In this document: positions 1 through 9,500 of the stretch, piece by piece
How positions within the stretch are numbered: position 1 is the stretch's first letter
How the letters are laid out: the number at the start of each line of letters is the position of its first letter
Source: Hymenobacter sp. J193
GTDB taxonomy: Bacteria > Bacteroidota > Bacteroidia > Cytophagales > Hymenobacteraceae
DNA length: 64,000 nt
Assembly: GCF_024700075.1 (NCBI RefSeq)
Contig: NZ_JAJONE010000001.1
Location: 2,508,001-2,572,000, forward strand
Direction: 5' to 3'
Made by a program: the position numbers and the translations under genes
The notes under the pieces: model-generated
What the model was told of the DNA's origin: nothing
Seen by the model: only the letters and a program-made list of their open reading frames with translations
The model's database searches: none

Positions 1-38
1 CGCCTTTCTCTTTTCTCACGCTTAAAACCCGTATCCAG

Positions 39-800
39 ATGATGAATGCCCAAAAATCTTCCCATCGGCAGGCGGCCCGCTACCTGCTGGTGCTGCCCCT
101 GGCCCTGGGCCTGCTGAGCTTCTCCGCGCCCGAGACGGCCTCGGCTATTCTTGCACCCGTTACCAAAACTGCGTCCTCGGCCCCCGATGTCACGACGCCC
201 ACGACCATCAGTGCGCTGCCGCCGGCCGCGCTGGCCCATATTGTGAAGCAGTACCCCGGCTACCGGCTCATTGGCGTATCGGAAGTGCGGGCGGCGGACG
301 GCTCCAACCTGCGCTACTTGGCCGAAATTGCCATTGGCCGCCGCCCCGAAAAGGTGCTGTTCACGGAGAAAGGCGAACCAGTGGCTGCGGTAGAAGTAGA
401 GCCACTGTATTACGTGGATGGAAAAGCTACCACCAAAAGCGCGGCCGATAAGCTGAACTCGAAGGATTTCGCGGATATACAGGTATTTAAGGGAGAGCCG
501 GCCCGTGCATTATTCGGCGACAAAGCCACGGATGGCGTGGTAGTCATCACCACCAAGGCCAATAGTGGTTCCGCAGCCGTGCGGGAGCTGAACCAGCGCA
601 TAGCCGCCGTGGCACCGAAGCAGAAAGTGGACCTCAAAGAAGCGCTTATTCTGGTGAATGGCCAGGAAACCACTGAAGCGGAGCTGCGGAAAATCCCGGA
701 ATCAACCATTAAAGAGATGCGCATCCTGCAGGGTGCCGACGCCGAGAAGCAGTACGGAGCCAAAGGCAGCAAAGGCGTCGTCATCGTCACGACCAAATAA
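39..800 (+). CDS. Exported protein with two TonB-plug-like motifs
   Basis: A 253-residue protein with an N-terminal signal peptide: a basic start, then a leucine/alanine-rich core ending near residue 35. It has two copies of the motif that ends TonB-dependent receptor plug domains, a YG/FG followed by GVVxxTTK. One lies near residues 165-178 (LFGDKATDGVVVITTK) and one at the C-terminus (QYGAKGSKGVVIVTTK). There is no beta-barrel and no room for one, so it is not a receptor. Such plug-like modules occur in small Bacteroidota envelope proteins, where they may bind or mimic receptor plugs; that role is inference. Two adjacent ATG codons (39 and 42) could start it. It is followed by a bidirectional terminator shared with the opposing pncB gene. 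Confidence 0.75.
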   Translation: MMNAQKSSHRQAARYLLVLPLALGLLSFSAPETASAILAPVTKTASSAPDVTTPTTISALPPAALAHIVKQYPGYRLIGVSEVRAADGSNLRYLAEIAIGRRPEKVLFTEKGEPVAAVEVEPLYYVDGKATTKSAADKLNSKDFADIQVFKGEPARALFGDKATDGVVVITTKANSGSAAVRELNQRIAAVAPKQKVDLKEALILVNGQETTEAELRKIPESTIKEMRILQGADAEKQYGAKGSKGVVIVTTK

Positions 801-824
801 CCATTTCTGTGGTTAACTCAAGGC

Positions 825-859
825 AAAAGTCCCGCTGCCATTTCGGTAGCGGGACTTTT
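825..859. terminator. Bidirectional intrinsic terminator
   Basis: A 12-bp perfect stem (AAAAGTCCCGCT at 825-836 with its complement at 848-859) has A and T runs at both ends, so it can work on both strands. It sits between the converging plug-motif gene and pncB. Confidence 0.8.
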
Positions 860-921
860 GATGTTGTGAGCTTTCTGCTCTGCAAGCTGCTCAGCCTTCG
901 CTATAAGGCAAACTCCTACTC

Positions 922-2408
922 CTAGGCTGGTCGTTGCGGCCGCTTCGCCAGAATCAGGTTCGTGCGGAAGGTGTTGAGCGACTCTTCCAGTCCCACGGGG
1001 TACACGTGCGGGTTGAGGAAGCGGCGGATGCTGGGGTCGAGGCTTTGTACCTCGCGCTGGGCGTGGGCGCGGCTATCCGGCAGCGTGGGCAGTTGATGCA
1101 CCAGCTCGCCGCGCCGGAAAATGGGCGCCAGCAGCTCCCGGTACTGCGCGTCGGGGCGTACGGGGCGGCGGCGGGTAGCATCCAGCGGGTCGACGAGAGT
1201 GAGCTGGTCGGGGAGGGGCTCAGCGGCGTTGTAGAGCATGTCGGCGCGGGGCTGGCCCTTCTCGGTTTCGTAGCGTCGCACCTGCAGAATGCCGGGAATA
1301 CTGGTTTTGGCCAGCTGCTCGGAGAGCTTGATGGTGAAGTCCCAGCCGGAATCGTCGGGTTTGCGCAGGGCGGCCAGCTTGTACACGCCTCCCAGGGCCG
1401 GCTGGTCGTAGGCCGTCACGAGCTGGGTACCGATGCCCCAGGTGTCGATGCGGGCGCCCTGCTGCTTGAGGCTGGTAATGAGGTTTTCCTCAAGGTCATT
1501 GCTGGCCACGATGCGTACGTTCTCGAAACCCGCTTCATTGAGCAAGGCCCGGGCTTCGCGGCTAAGGTAGGCTAGGTCGCCCGAGTCGAGGCGGATGCCG
1601 CCCAGCTCGTGGCCATTGGCACGCATGTCGCGGGCTACTTTAATGGCGTGGCGCACGCCCTCCAGCGTGTCGTAGGTGTCTACCAGAAATACCGAGTCAT
1701 CGGGGAAGGCCTCGGCGTAGGCGGCAAAGGCAGTGGGCTCATCTTCGAAAGCCATAACCCAGCTGTGGGCGTGCGTGCCTTTCACCGGAATTCCGAAGCG
1801 CTGTCCGGCCAGCACGTTGGAGGTAGCATCGGCCCCGCCCAGATAGGCGGCGCGGCTGGCGCTCAGGCCTCCATCGGGGCCCTGGGCACGGCGCAACCCA
1901 AATTCCAGCACGGTGTCCTGGCCGGCAGCCTCACGGATGCGGGCGGCTTTGGTGGCAATAAGCGTCTGAAAATTGACCAGGGTAAGCAAGGCGGTTTCTA
2001 CCAGCTGCGCCTGCAGCAGCGGCCCCTGCACCCGAATCAGCGGCTCGTTGCCGAACACCACGGTGCCCTCGGCAATGGCGTCCACGTCGCAGGTGAACTT
2101 CAGCTCCCGCAGGTAAGTCAGAAATTCCTGTGGGAACATAGGGGCACCCTTGGCGCTTTGCAGGCTGCCGAGGTAGGCCAGGTCATCATCTGAGAAACGA
2201 AGGGTAGAGAGAAAATCGACGACGTAGGCCAGGCCGGCCGCCACGGCATAGCCCCCCCGAACGGCGCCTTGCGGAAGTACAGGTGAAACACAGCTTCGCG
2301 GTCCTGCAGGCCCTGCTTCCAGTAGCCGTAGGCCATGGTTACCTGGTACAGGTCGGTGAGAAGGCTGAGCGAGGAGGCATAGAGGCCGGAGAGGGGAGCT
2401 GAGTTCAT
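922..2408 (-). pseudogene. pncB: Nicotinate phosphoribosyltransferase, frameshifted near the N-terminus
   Basis: This enzyme makes nicotinate mononucleotide from nicotinate and PRPP in NAD salvage. The body (922-2244) carries family motifs such as HAHSWVMAF and the phosphate-binding RLDSGDLAYL. The first 52 or so residues, starting at the ATG at 2408 ([10 protein letters not shown], then [15 protein letters not shown], typical of the family), lie in another frame. The break is at a run of seven C at 2252-2258 (G on the coding strand). One more G restores [12 protein letters not shown], the expected family sequence, and gives about 495 residues, normal for the family. A consensus error in a homopolymer is the simplest reading; a real mutation is possible. 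It converges with the preceding gene and no operon partner is visible. Confidence 0.88.
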
Positions 2409-2841
2409 AGACGTGCGGAATGGCTGTGCGAGCTTACGCAAAAGCTGGCGGGAAGTCGGTGGGCGGGCGAACCAATCAGCGGTAATATCCTGTTAAAAAT
2501 GCTGCAAAATACTTGATAACAGCTATTTATGTTTGATTAGGCTTTATCGTCCGGTTTCTGGATGAGCCTGGAGCCCCCGTGCATTGGTAGCCTTACAGCA
2601 GCCTAGTAGGGGCGGGTATCGGAGGGGTAAGTAGAAAAATACGTACAAATACCTGCTGCGAATACGTAGGAATGCTGACGAAATGACGGCGCCTTTTGCG
2701 GAACTATGCAGTATCAAATACGCCAGTCAAAAGCGTATCATCTGGTTCAACTACTGCTCTGTAAAAGGTATCGGACGTTTTATAAGTATCATATTCTTAA
2801 CCCCATCATCCTAGGTACTTGGTTTATGTGCACAAGGAACG
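2409..2841. other. Intergenic region without a supported gene
   Basis: About 430 bp lie between the pncB start and the terminator of the response regulator. The sequence is AT-richer than its surroundings and should hold the pncB promoter on the minus strand, but no clear TAnnTTTG box was found. A plus-strand reading frame from 2706 overlaps the response regulator and shows no family features. Confidence 0.5.
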
Positions 2842-2873
2842 AAAAGGGCTGGCAGTTTCTGCCAGCCTTTTTT
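2842..2873 (-). terminator. Intrinsic terminator of the response regulator gene
   Basis: A perfect 9-bp stem (GGCTGGCAG at 2847-2855 with its complement at 2859-2867) has a TTT loop and is flanked by A and T runs. It lies 30 bp beyond the stop of the minus-strand regulator gene and may also act on the plus strand. Confidence 0.8.
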
Positions 2874-2902
2874 GTGCTTGTCAGCGTCAGGCTGGCGGCG
2901 GC

Positions 2903-3544
2903 TTACACAATCAGGCCCTGGCGCACGGCGTACTTGATGAGGGCCGCCGTGTTTTTCACTTGTAGCTTGTCCAGAATGTTCAGCCGGTGGGTTTCGACGG
3001 TGCGCTTGCTGGTGAACAGCTGATCGGCAATTTCCCCGCTGGTCAGGCCCTCTCCAATAAGCTCGAGAATTTCCAGCTCGCGCGCCGAAAGCTCGGGAAG
3101 GTAGGGTGCAGGTTTGCGCGGGGCCATGACGCGCAGCCGAGCCAGGGCATCAAGGCCAATGGCGGAGCTCAGAAAGGGCTTGCCCGCCGCTACCGTGCGG
3201 ATGGCGTAGGCCAGCTCGTCGGCGTCGGCGGTTTTAAGGGCGTAGCCCACGGCCCCGGCCGCCAGCATCTGGCTTACGTCCTCCTCCTGGTCGAGCATCG
3301 ACAAGGCCAGCACTTTCACTTCCGGAAAACGCTGGCGCAGAAACGGCAGCGTGGCCAGCCCATCGAGCACGGGCATTCCCACATCCATCAGCACCACATC
3401 GGCCGGGGTAGTGCTCAGCATATCCAGTAATTCCTGCCCGTTGGCAGCCTCCCCCACTACTTCCACTTCTTCCACCCGGGCCAGCAGGGCCCGCAGGCCG
3501 TTGCGCAGCAACGTATGGTCATCCGTCAGAATGATTCGTATCAT
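2903..3544 (-). CDS. NarL/LuxR-family response regulator (orphan)
   Basis: A two-domain transcription regulator of 213 residues. The receiver domain (about residues 1-120) has the acidic pair in ILTDDH and the phosphoacceptor Asp54 in VVLMDVGMP. A LuxR-type helix-turn-helix follows at about 148-210 (LSARELEILELIGEGLTSGE, then VETH). The start at 3544 (MIRIILTDDH) is chosen over an upstream in-frame ATG because the extra 33 residues would run through the tRNA region. No histidine kinase lies beside it, so the partner kinase must be elsewhere. In Cytophagales such orphan regulators commonly pair with 7TMR or tetratricopeptide histidine kinases; nothing here shows which. Confidence 0.92.
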   Translation of the reverse strand: MIRIILTDDHTLLRNGLRALLARVEEVEVVGEAANGQELLDMLSTTPADVVLMDVGMPVLDGLATLPFLRQRFPEVKVLALSMLDQEEDVSQMLAAGAVGYALKTADADELAYAIRTVAAGKPFLSSAIGLDALARLRVMAPRKPAPYLPELSARELEILELIGEGLTSGEIADQLFTSKRTVETHRLNILDKLQVKNTAALIKYAVRQGLIV

Positions 3545-3613
3545 GCAGGGTCTATAGAAACAGCCGTTGAAGTGGTAAAAAATAGCATAACGGGGATAAT
3601 ATCGATAAAATTG

Positions 3614-3685
3614 TGGCCCCGGCGGGAATCGAACCCACATCAAAAGTTTAGGAAACTTCTATTCTATCCGTTGAACTACGGGGCC
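3614..3685 (-). tRNA. tRNA-Arg (anticodon CCU)
   Basis: The minus strand folds as a cloverleaf. The acceptor stem is GGCCCCG paired with CGGGGCC, the T-arm contains GGTTCGATTCC, and the seven-base anticodon loop TTCCTAA places CCT at positions 34-36, reading AGG as arginine. The CCA end is not encoded, as is usual in this phylum. It lies 70 bp upstream of the response regulator on the same strand. Confidence 0.93.
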
Positions 3686-3801
3686 AGACAACGCAGCTGC
3701 TGCAAAGTAACCGGAAAGAACCATGGAACCCAAACCAGCCTCCGCCCGCCCATCGTGCCGGGCCGTATTTCTTTCTTCGGCTGCGGCCGGCTGCCACTGG
3801 T

Positions 3802-4971
3802 ATGGGGCTGCTCGATGAACTCCAGACGGCCCGCAAAGTAGCGGGCCAGCGCCACGCCCAGGCCGACGCTCCGGAAGCGGCAGCCCAGCCGGCCCTGTTG
3901 TTTATTCCCGATATCAGCGGCTTCACGCGCTTTATCGAAGAATCCGGCAACGACCGGGGCCCTTGGCTCATTGCCGATCTGCTGGAAATTCTCATCGAAG
4001 CCAACCTGCTGAACATGCAGGTCAACGAAATCCAGGGCGACGCCATCCTGTTCTATCGGCTGGGGCCGCCGCCTTCCATTGCCGAGCTGGTGCAGCAATG
4101 TCGGCGGGTGTTTCTGGATTTTCAGAACTACCTGCGGCTGATTGAGCGCGACACCGACTCGCAGCTGGCGGCCGTGGTGCGCGAGCACGCCCTCACGCTC
4201 AAAATGATTGTGCATTACGGGCCGGTGCACGTGGCCCGCATTCGGGAGCACACCAAGCTCATGGGCCGCGACGTCATCATCGTGCATCGGCTCCTGAAAA
4301 ACAAAGTGGTGGGCGATGAGTACGTGCTGCTTTCCCAGCAGTACCTGGCCACGCAGTCGGTAGCGGCCGTGCGCGCGGCCTTTACCTGGACGCGCCTGCT
4401 GGCCGGCGTGAGTTCTTACGCTTACCTGGGCGACATTCCGTACCGCTACGCCCACCTCACCCCGCTCCGCCTGCTGGTGCAGGGCGCCGACTTAGGCGGC
4501 CAGGGCAGCTCCAACGCCGTGCAGGTGCGGCGCGTGCTGCCCGTGGCGGCGGCGTACGCGCTGCGCGTGGTGAGCAACCTGCGCCTGCGGCCGCACTGGC
4601 TCACGGGCGCCCACGGCGTGCAGTACGACGTAACGAAAAGCAACCGCCTGGGCAGCACTTACAAAGTGGGCCTCAACCGCGGGCAGGTCGATTTTCAGGC
4701 GGTACAGCACTTTGTGGGAGTCGAGCGGCTGGAATACGTGGAGAAGATTGCGCACTTCCGCATGTTCCCGAACTCCTTGCTGTTCTTTTTTCTGGAAGAA
4801 ATATCCGACCACGCCTGCCTCCTCACCCTGGAGTTTCGCTACGGGCATGTGGCCGCCGCCAGCCGGCTGGTGCGCTTTGGGCAGCTGCGGCGCCTGCACC
4901 GGCTACTGGGTTCCTCGGCCCGCACCCTGGCCGGCCTCTGTCGTCGATTGAGAAAGGGCAGTAATGGCTGA
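3802..4971 (+). CDS. DUF2652 cyclase-homology protein with C-terminal SRPBCC-like region
   Basis: A 389-residue cytoplasmic protein. Residues 31-180 resemble the class III nucleotidyl cyclase fold: FIPDISGFTRF holds the first metal-type aspartate (Asp37) and QGDAILF the second (Asp80). Their 43-residue spacing is like that in true cyclases. At the place of the catalytic Asn/Arg pair (GRDVIIVHRL, 155-164) the Asn is replaced but Arg163 is kept, so full cyclase activity is doubtful. Residues from about 250 look like the SRPBCC ligand-binding domain that often follows DUF2652. It faces the HD-PycTM gene tail to tail, 105 bp apart. The family name is from memory and any nucleotide substrate is inference. 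The start at 3802 is the first ATG in frame before the domain. Confidence 0.8.
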   Translation: MGLLDELQTARKVAGQRHAQADAPEAAAQPALLFIPDISGFTRFIEESGNDRGPWLIADLLEILIEANLLNMQVNEIQGDAILFYRLGPPPSIAELVQQCRRVFLDFQNYLRLIERDTDSQLAAVVREHALTLKMIVHYGPVHVARIREHTKLMGRDVIIVHRLLKNKVVGDEYVLLSQQYLATQSVAAVRAAFTWTRLLAGVSSYAYLGDIPYRYAHLTPLRLLVQGADLGGQGSSNAVQVRRVLPVAAAYALRVVSNLRLRPHWLTGAHGVQYDVTKSNRLGSTYKVGLNRGQVDFQAVQHFVGVERLEYVEKIAHFRMFPNSLLFFFLEEISDHACLLTLEFRYGHVAAASRLVRFGQLRRLHRLLGSSARTLAGLCRRLRKGSNG

Positions 4972-5076
4972 GGGGTTTTCTGGTTGAATGGCTGTCATGG
5001 CAAGTGAGATGCGACCAGTCCTACTGCATCCAACCAGAGAAATTACTCAACAAGACAGTCCTTCAATTATTCAGGC

Positions 5077-6309
5077 TTACATCTTGTACAGCAGCACGAT
5101 GCCGAAGGAAATAGCCGTCAGGATCAGGCCAACCATGAAGATGGTGTAGCTGATGCGCAGCAGCCGGTACTTGCGCGAGAGGACCTCACCCAGATAGTAG
5201 ATGTCGGTAATCATATTGGTATAAAGCAGGTCCTTGTTGCGCATCAGCTCGTGCATGCCCGACTGGAAGTTGTCGAGCGAGAGGGTGGTGAAGTTGCCGA
5301 AAAACAGCAGGTTCACGCGGCGGTTGGTGGCAATCTGCGGGGAGCGGCGAAGCCACTTAAAGCTGGTCACGTCGGGCTGGGCCGACAGGATGGCCGTAAC
5401 CACCGAGCCCAGGGCCGTGGCTACCAGCAGCCCCATGGGTATGGCCAGAATGGGGTTTTTGGTGAAGGCCGGGCCCACCTGGGAGGTTTTGGCCCCCAGG
5501 TATGTAATGATAACCGACAACATCACCGTGTTCAGGCTGATCATCATGTTGGCCTTCTGATCGGCCATGCCGGAGAGCTGGATGTGCTGCCCGTAGGTAG
5601 AGCGGAACATGGTTTCCACGCCCCGCTTGCCCTCGGCGAAGTTCTCGACCTGCTCTTCCTCTTTTTTCTTGGCCTTCTTCTCCAGCTTTTTGAGCCGTTC
5701 GCGCTGCTCCTTGATGTTGGCCTTGAACTGCGCCCGGTACCGCTCCTTGCCTGCATCGGAATAGAAATGCGCCGACGACAGAAAATCCAGCTGGTACTCG
5801 GCCCAGTCGGGGTTGGAGTAGGTTTTGCCCTGGGTGGCTTCCCACTCGGTGCGCAGCAGCTCGGCATTGCTGAAAAACTCTTCCCGGCCCATGCTGCTCA
5901 TGTCGGCATCTACCATGAGCTGTTGCAGCTCGGTGGTAGGCGTTTCGTCGCGGTGCGTGGCTTTGATGAGCTCCTGCACCAGCGCAATACGCTCGGCGGG
6001 GTACTGCTGCTGCTGCAGCCACTGGGCCGCCAGCTCCATGCTGCGGAACTCGTGGCCTTCGTACACCTCAATGTAGCCCGTATCGTGAAACCAGGCGGCC
6101 AGCTGTAGCACCTCTGTGTCCTCGGCCGACAGGCCCGCCGCCTCGCCCAGGGCCGTAGCCTCTTTGGCTACCGTGCGCGTGTGGCGCGGCGAGTGGTACA
6201 CCAGTTGTTTCGGGAGCTTTTCTTCGAACAGCGTTTCCACGTAGGCCTTGGCCTGCTTAACGATTTCCGACTTGGGTTTTTTGACGGGGAGAGTATCGGG
6301 TGCTTCCAT
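5077..6309 (-). CDS. HD phosphohydrolase fused to PycTM (DUF5706) membrane domain
   Basis: A 410-residue protein in three parts. Residues 30-190 form an HD domain with all metal ligands visible: His39/His43, His75-Asp76 in AAWFHDTGY, His119 and Asp134/Asp136. Residues 195-225 are a highly charged coiled coil. Residues 235-410 match the PycTM/DUF5706 membrane module (ADQKANMMISLNTVMLSV) with helices near 254-272, 287-309 and 385-407. PycTM is the membrane-disrupting effector domain of Pycsar phage defence, which responds to cCMP or cUMP. HD domains often hydrolyse cyclic or other nucleotides. The fused form is common on Cytophagales chromosomes and could be housekeeping. It is divergent from the phosphoesterase/barrel gene and convergent with the cyclase-homology gene. 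Confidence 0.85.
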   Translation of the reverse strand: MEAPDTLPVKKPKSEIVKQAKAYVETLFEEKLPKQLVYHSPRHTRTVAKEATALGEAAGLSAEDTEVLQLAAWFHDTGYIEVYEGHEFRSMELAAQWLQQQQYPAERIALVQELIKATHRDETPTTELQQLMVDADMSSMGREEFFSNAELLRTEWEATQGKTYSNPDWAEYQLDFLSSAHFYSDAGKERYRAQFKANIKEQRERLKKLEKKAKKKEEEQVENFAEGKRGVETMFRSTYGQHIQLSGMADQKANMMISLNTVMLSVIITYLGAKTSQVGPAFTKNPILAIPMGLLVATALGSVVTAILSAQPDVTSFKWLRRSPQIATNRRVNLLFFGNFTTLSLDNFQSGMHELMRNKDLLYTNMITDIYYLGEVLSRKYRLLRISYTIFMVGLILTAISFGIVLLYKM

Positions 6310-6557
6310 GAGTGAGGCGGCGGGGAGAAAACAGCGGGCAGCGGCGGCCCACTGCGGAGCTGTTCTTTCCGCCTACAACGCGAATCAGGCAGGCGGGTTG
6401 TAAGCCCGATGGCCCAACCGTACCGCGCTGCTTTGCGTACGGCAGCGCACAAGCATCAACGCAGGCGCTGCCGGGGCCGTATCCTGTCAGAACAGGCCCC
6501 GTTGGTTGCCTTCCCTTCGCGCCGGGTTGCTCCCGCCCGCCGTATCACCCTTTGTCT

Positions 6558-9500
6558 ATGAAGATATTTTCCGCCTTTTGGGGTCTGGCCCTGCTGCTTG
6601 CGGGCAGCGCGGCGCCCGCCTGGGCTCAGAAAACCCAAACGCCGCACCCTACGCGTCCCAACTACCGGGGCGTGGCCAAAAACTGGGAGCAGCAAACCCC
6701 GCCCGACACCTCGCGCATCCGCTACTCGGTGTTTCTGATTGGCGACGTGGGCGCCCCCGCCCTCGACTCGGTGGGCGAACCGTCGCTGAACTTTCTGCGG
6801 CGCCAGATTCTGCAGGCCGGCTCACGCAGCACTACCATCTTCCTGGGCGACAACATCTACGAGTACGGGATGCCCGAAACCAAGGCCCTGGACCGCAAAA
6901 CGTCGGAGAAGCGCATCATCGCGCAACTCAACAGCATGCGCAACTACACCGGCGAGAAGTACATGATACCCGGCAACCACGACTGGAAGCAGGGCCTGAA
7001 AGGCAGCGTGGAACAGGTGAACCGCGAGCAGCAGTTCGTGGAGGACTTCATGCAGAAGGACTCGGCCGCCTTTGCCTACACCGGCGACTTTTTCATTCCG
7101 CGCGACGCCTGTCCCGGCCCGTTTGAGGTGCGCCTGCAGGACGACATCGTGATGATTGCCATCAACTCGCAGTGGTTTCTGCAAACCAACGAGCGGCCCT
7201 ATGGCAGCAACAGCGGCTGCGGCGTAGAAGACGAAACCGACTTCTTCTCCCAGCTCGAAGATGTGATTCGGCGCAACGCGGGCAAGAACATCATGGTGGT
7301 GGCCCACCACCCCCTGTACTCCGACGGTATCCACGGTGGCTACTTCACCCTGGCCGACCACTTCTTCCCGCTCAGCATCGTTTATAAGTATGCCTTTATT
7401 CCGCTGCCCGTCATTGGCAGCATCTACCCCTTCGCCCGCAAGTATGGCGGGGTCAGCCAGGATATTCCGCACCCGCTCTATCAGCAGTATAAGAAGGGTC
7501 TGCTCGACATATTCGCCAAGTACCCCAACGTGGTGTACGCTGCCGGGCACGAGCACAACATCCAGTACCATAAGGAAGGCAACCTGAGCCATATCGTGAG
7601 CGGCTCGGGCTGCAAAACCCAGCACGTGAAGCCCGGCGACGGGGGCGACGCCCTGTTCTCGGACAAGGAAAAAGGCTTTGCCCGCGTGAACTACTACAAC
7701 AACGGCGAGGTGTGGGTAGAGTACTACGTGCCCGAAGACAAGGGCGAAAAAGGCCGCCTAGTGTTCCGCACGCCCATGTACGCCCAGCAAACGGCCGTGG
7801 TCGACAGCCTGGCCAGTGCGGGCAAGGTAAACCGCCCGGCCTTTGCCGACAGCACCAAAACCCTGGCCGTGAACCCGCGCTACAGCAAGCGCGGCGGCTT
7901 CCATAAAACCCTGTTCGGGGAGCATTACCGCGAGGAGTGGGCCACGCCCGTGGAGTTTCCGGTACTGGACCTGGCCACGGAACGGGGTGGCCTTACGCCC
8001 TACAAAACCGGCGGGGGTAAGCAAACGGCTTCGCTGAAGGTGCGCAACGAAGAAGGCCGCCTCTACACCCTGCGCAGCCTCAACAAAGACCCCGCCGCCG
8101 TGCTGCCTGAGGCCCTGCGCGAAACGGCTGCCAAGGACATTCTGCAGGACCAGATTTCGGCCCAGCACCCGTATGCTTCCTTTGTGATTCCGCCGCTGGC
8201 TACGGCCGCCGGCATCCTGCACACCAACCCCACACCCGTCTACATTCCCCGCGACCCGCTCCTGGGGCCGTACGTGGACCGCTTTGCCGACATTCCGGCC
8301 GCCATTGAGGAAGATGCCAAGGACGACCAAAGCAACGTGGAAAGCCTGGGCAACGCCACCAATCTGGTAGGCACCGACAAAGTGCTGGAGCGCCTGCGTG
8401 ACGACAACGACAACCGCGTCAACGAAAAGGCCTTTGCCCGCTCCCGCCTCTTCGATATGTGGATAGGCGACTGGGACCGGCACGAAGACCAGTGGCGCTG
8501 GGCCGAGCGCAAGGACAAGGACGGCGACCGGAAGTTTACGGCTGTACCCGAGGACCGCGACGTGGCGTTCTTCAAAGGCGACGGGATTCTGCCGTACCTG
8601 GCTTCGCGCAAGTGGGCCATCCGCAACTTCCAGAACTTCGGCAAGGACTACGCCGACTACAAAGGCCTTAACCTCACAGCCCTGGCCAACGACCGGACCT
8701 TCCTGGGCTCGGTAAGCAAGGACGACTGGGTGAAGATTGCCCAGGAAATGAAAGCCAGCCTCACTGACGCCATCATCGACTCGGCCCTGCGCGACAACTG
8801 GGCGCCCCAGATCTACCGCCTGCACGGCCCCGAAATTGCCGCCAAGCTCAAGAGTCGCCGCGACCTGCTGCCCCAGCTGGCCGCCGACTACTACGAGGTG
8901 CTCGACAAAATTGTGGAAGTGAAAGGCTCTGACAAGCGCGAGCAGTTTGAGGTGCAGCGCCTGCCCGGCAACAAAACCCGCGTCGTTGTTACCAAAATCA
9001 ATAAGGAAGGGGAGCGGAGCAAGCAGCTGTTTGACAAGACCTTCGACGGCGACGTGACCAAGGATATCCGTATCTATGGCTTTGCCGGCAACGACGTGTA
9101 CCGCGTTACGGGGGAGTCGAAAAGCGGGCCGGTGGTGCGCATCATCGGCGGCATTGAGCGCGACTCCATCACCGACAACTCCCGGGTGGGCGGCCTGCGC
9201 CACAAAACCCAGATCTACGACGCCGACACCAGCAACGTCATCAACGTGGGCAGGGAAGCCCGCCTGCGCCTGGAGCCCGGCACCGAGGTGAGCCGCTACG
9301 ACCACCCCAGCCGCGCCGACCGCAAGGACTACAAACTGCCCTACTTTGGCCCGGCTTTGTACTTCGGCTACAACATCGACGACGGTCTGTTTGTGGGCGG
9401 CGGCGCCACCTACCGCACCTACGGCTTCCGGCGGGAGCCATTTGCCACCGAGCAGACGCTGGCCGCCAACTACGCGCCCAGCCGCAAGGCCTACAACGTG

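Noticed and set aside
2706..3023. Plus-strand frame of 105 codons in the pncB/regulator gap
   Set aside because: Overlaps the regulator gene and its terminator and shows no protein features.
7758..9305. Minus-strand frame of 515 codons
   Set aside because: Antisense to the phosphoesterase/barrel gene; the composition is that of a reverse-complement shadow.
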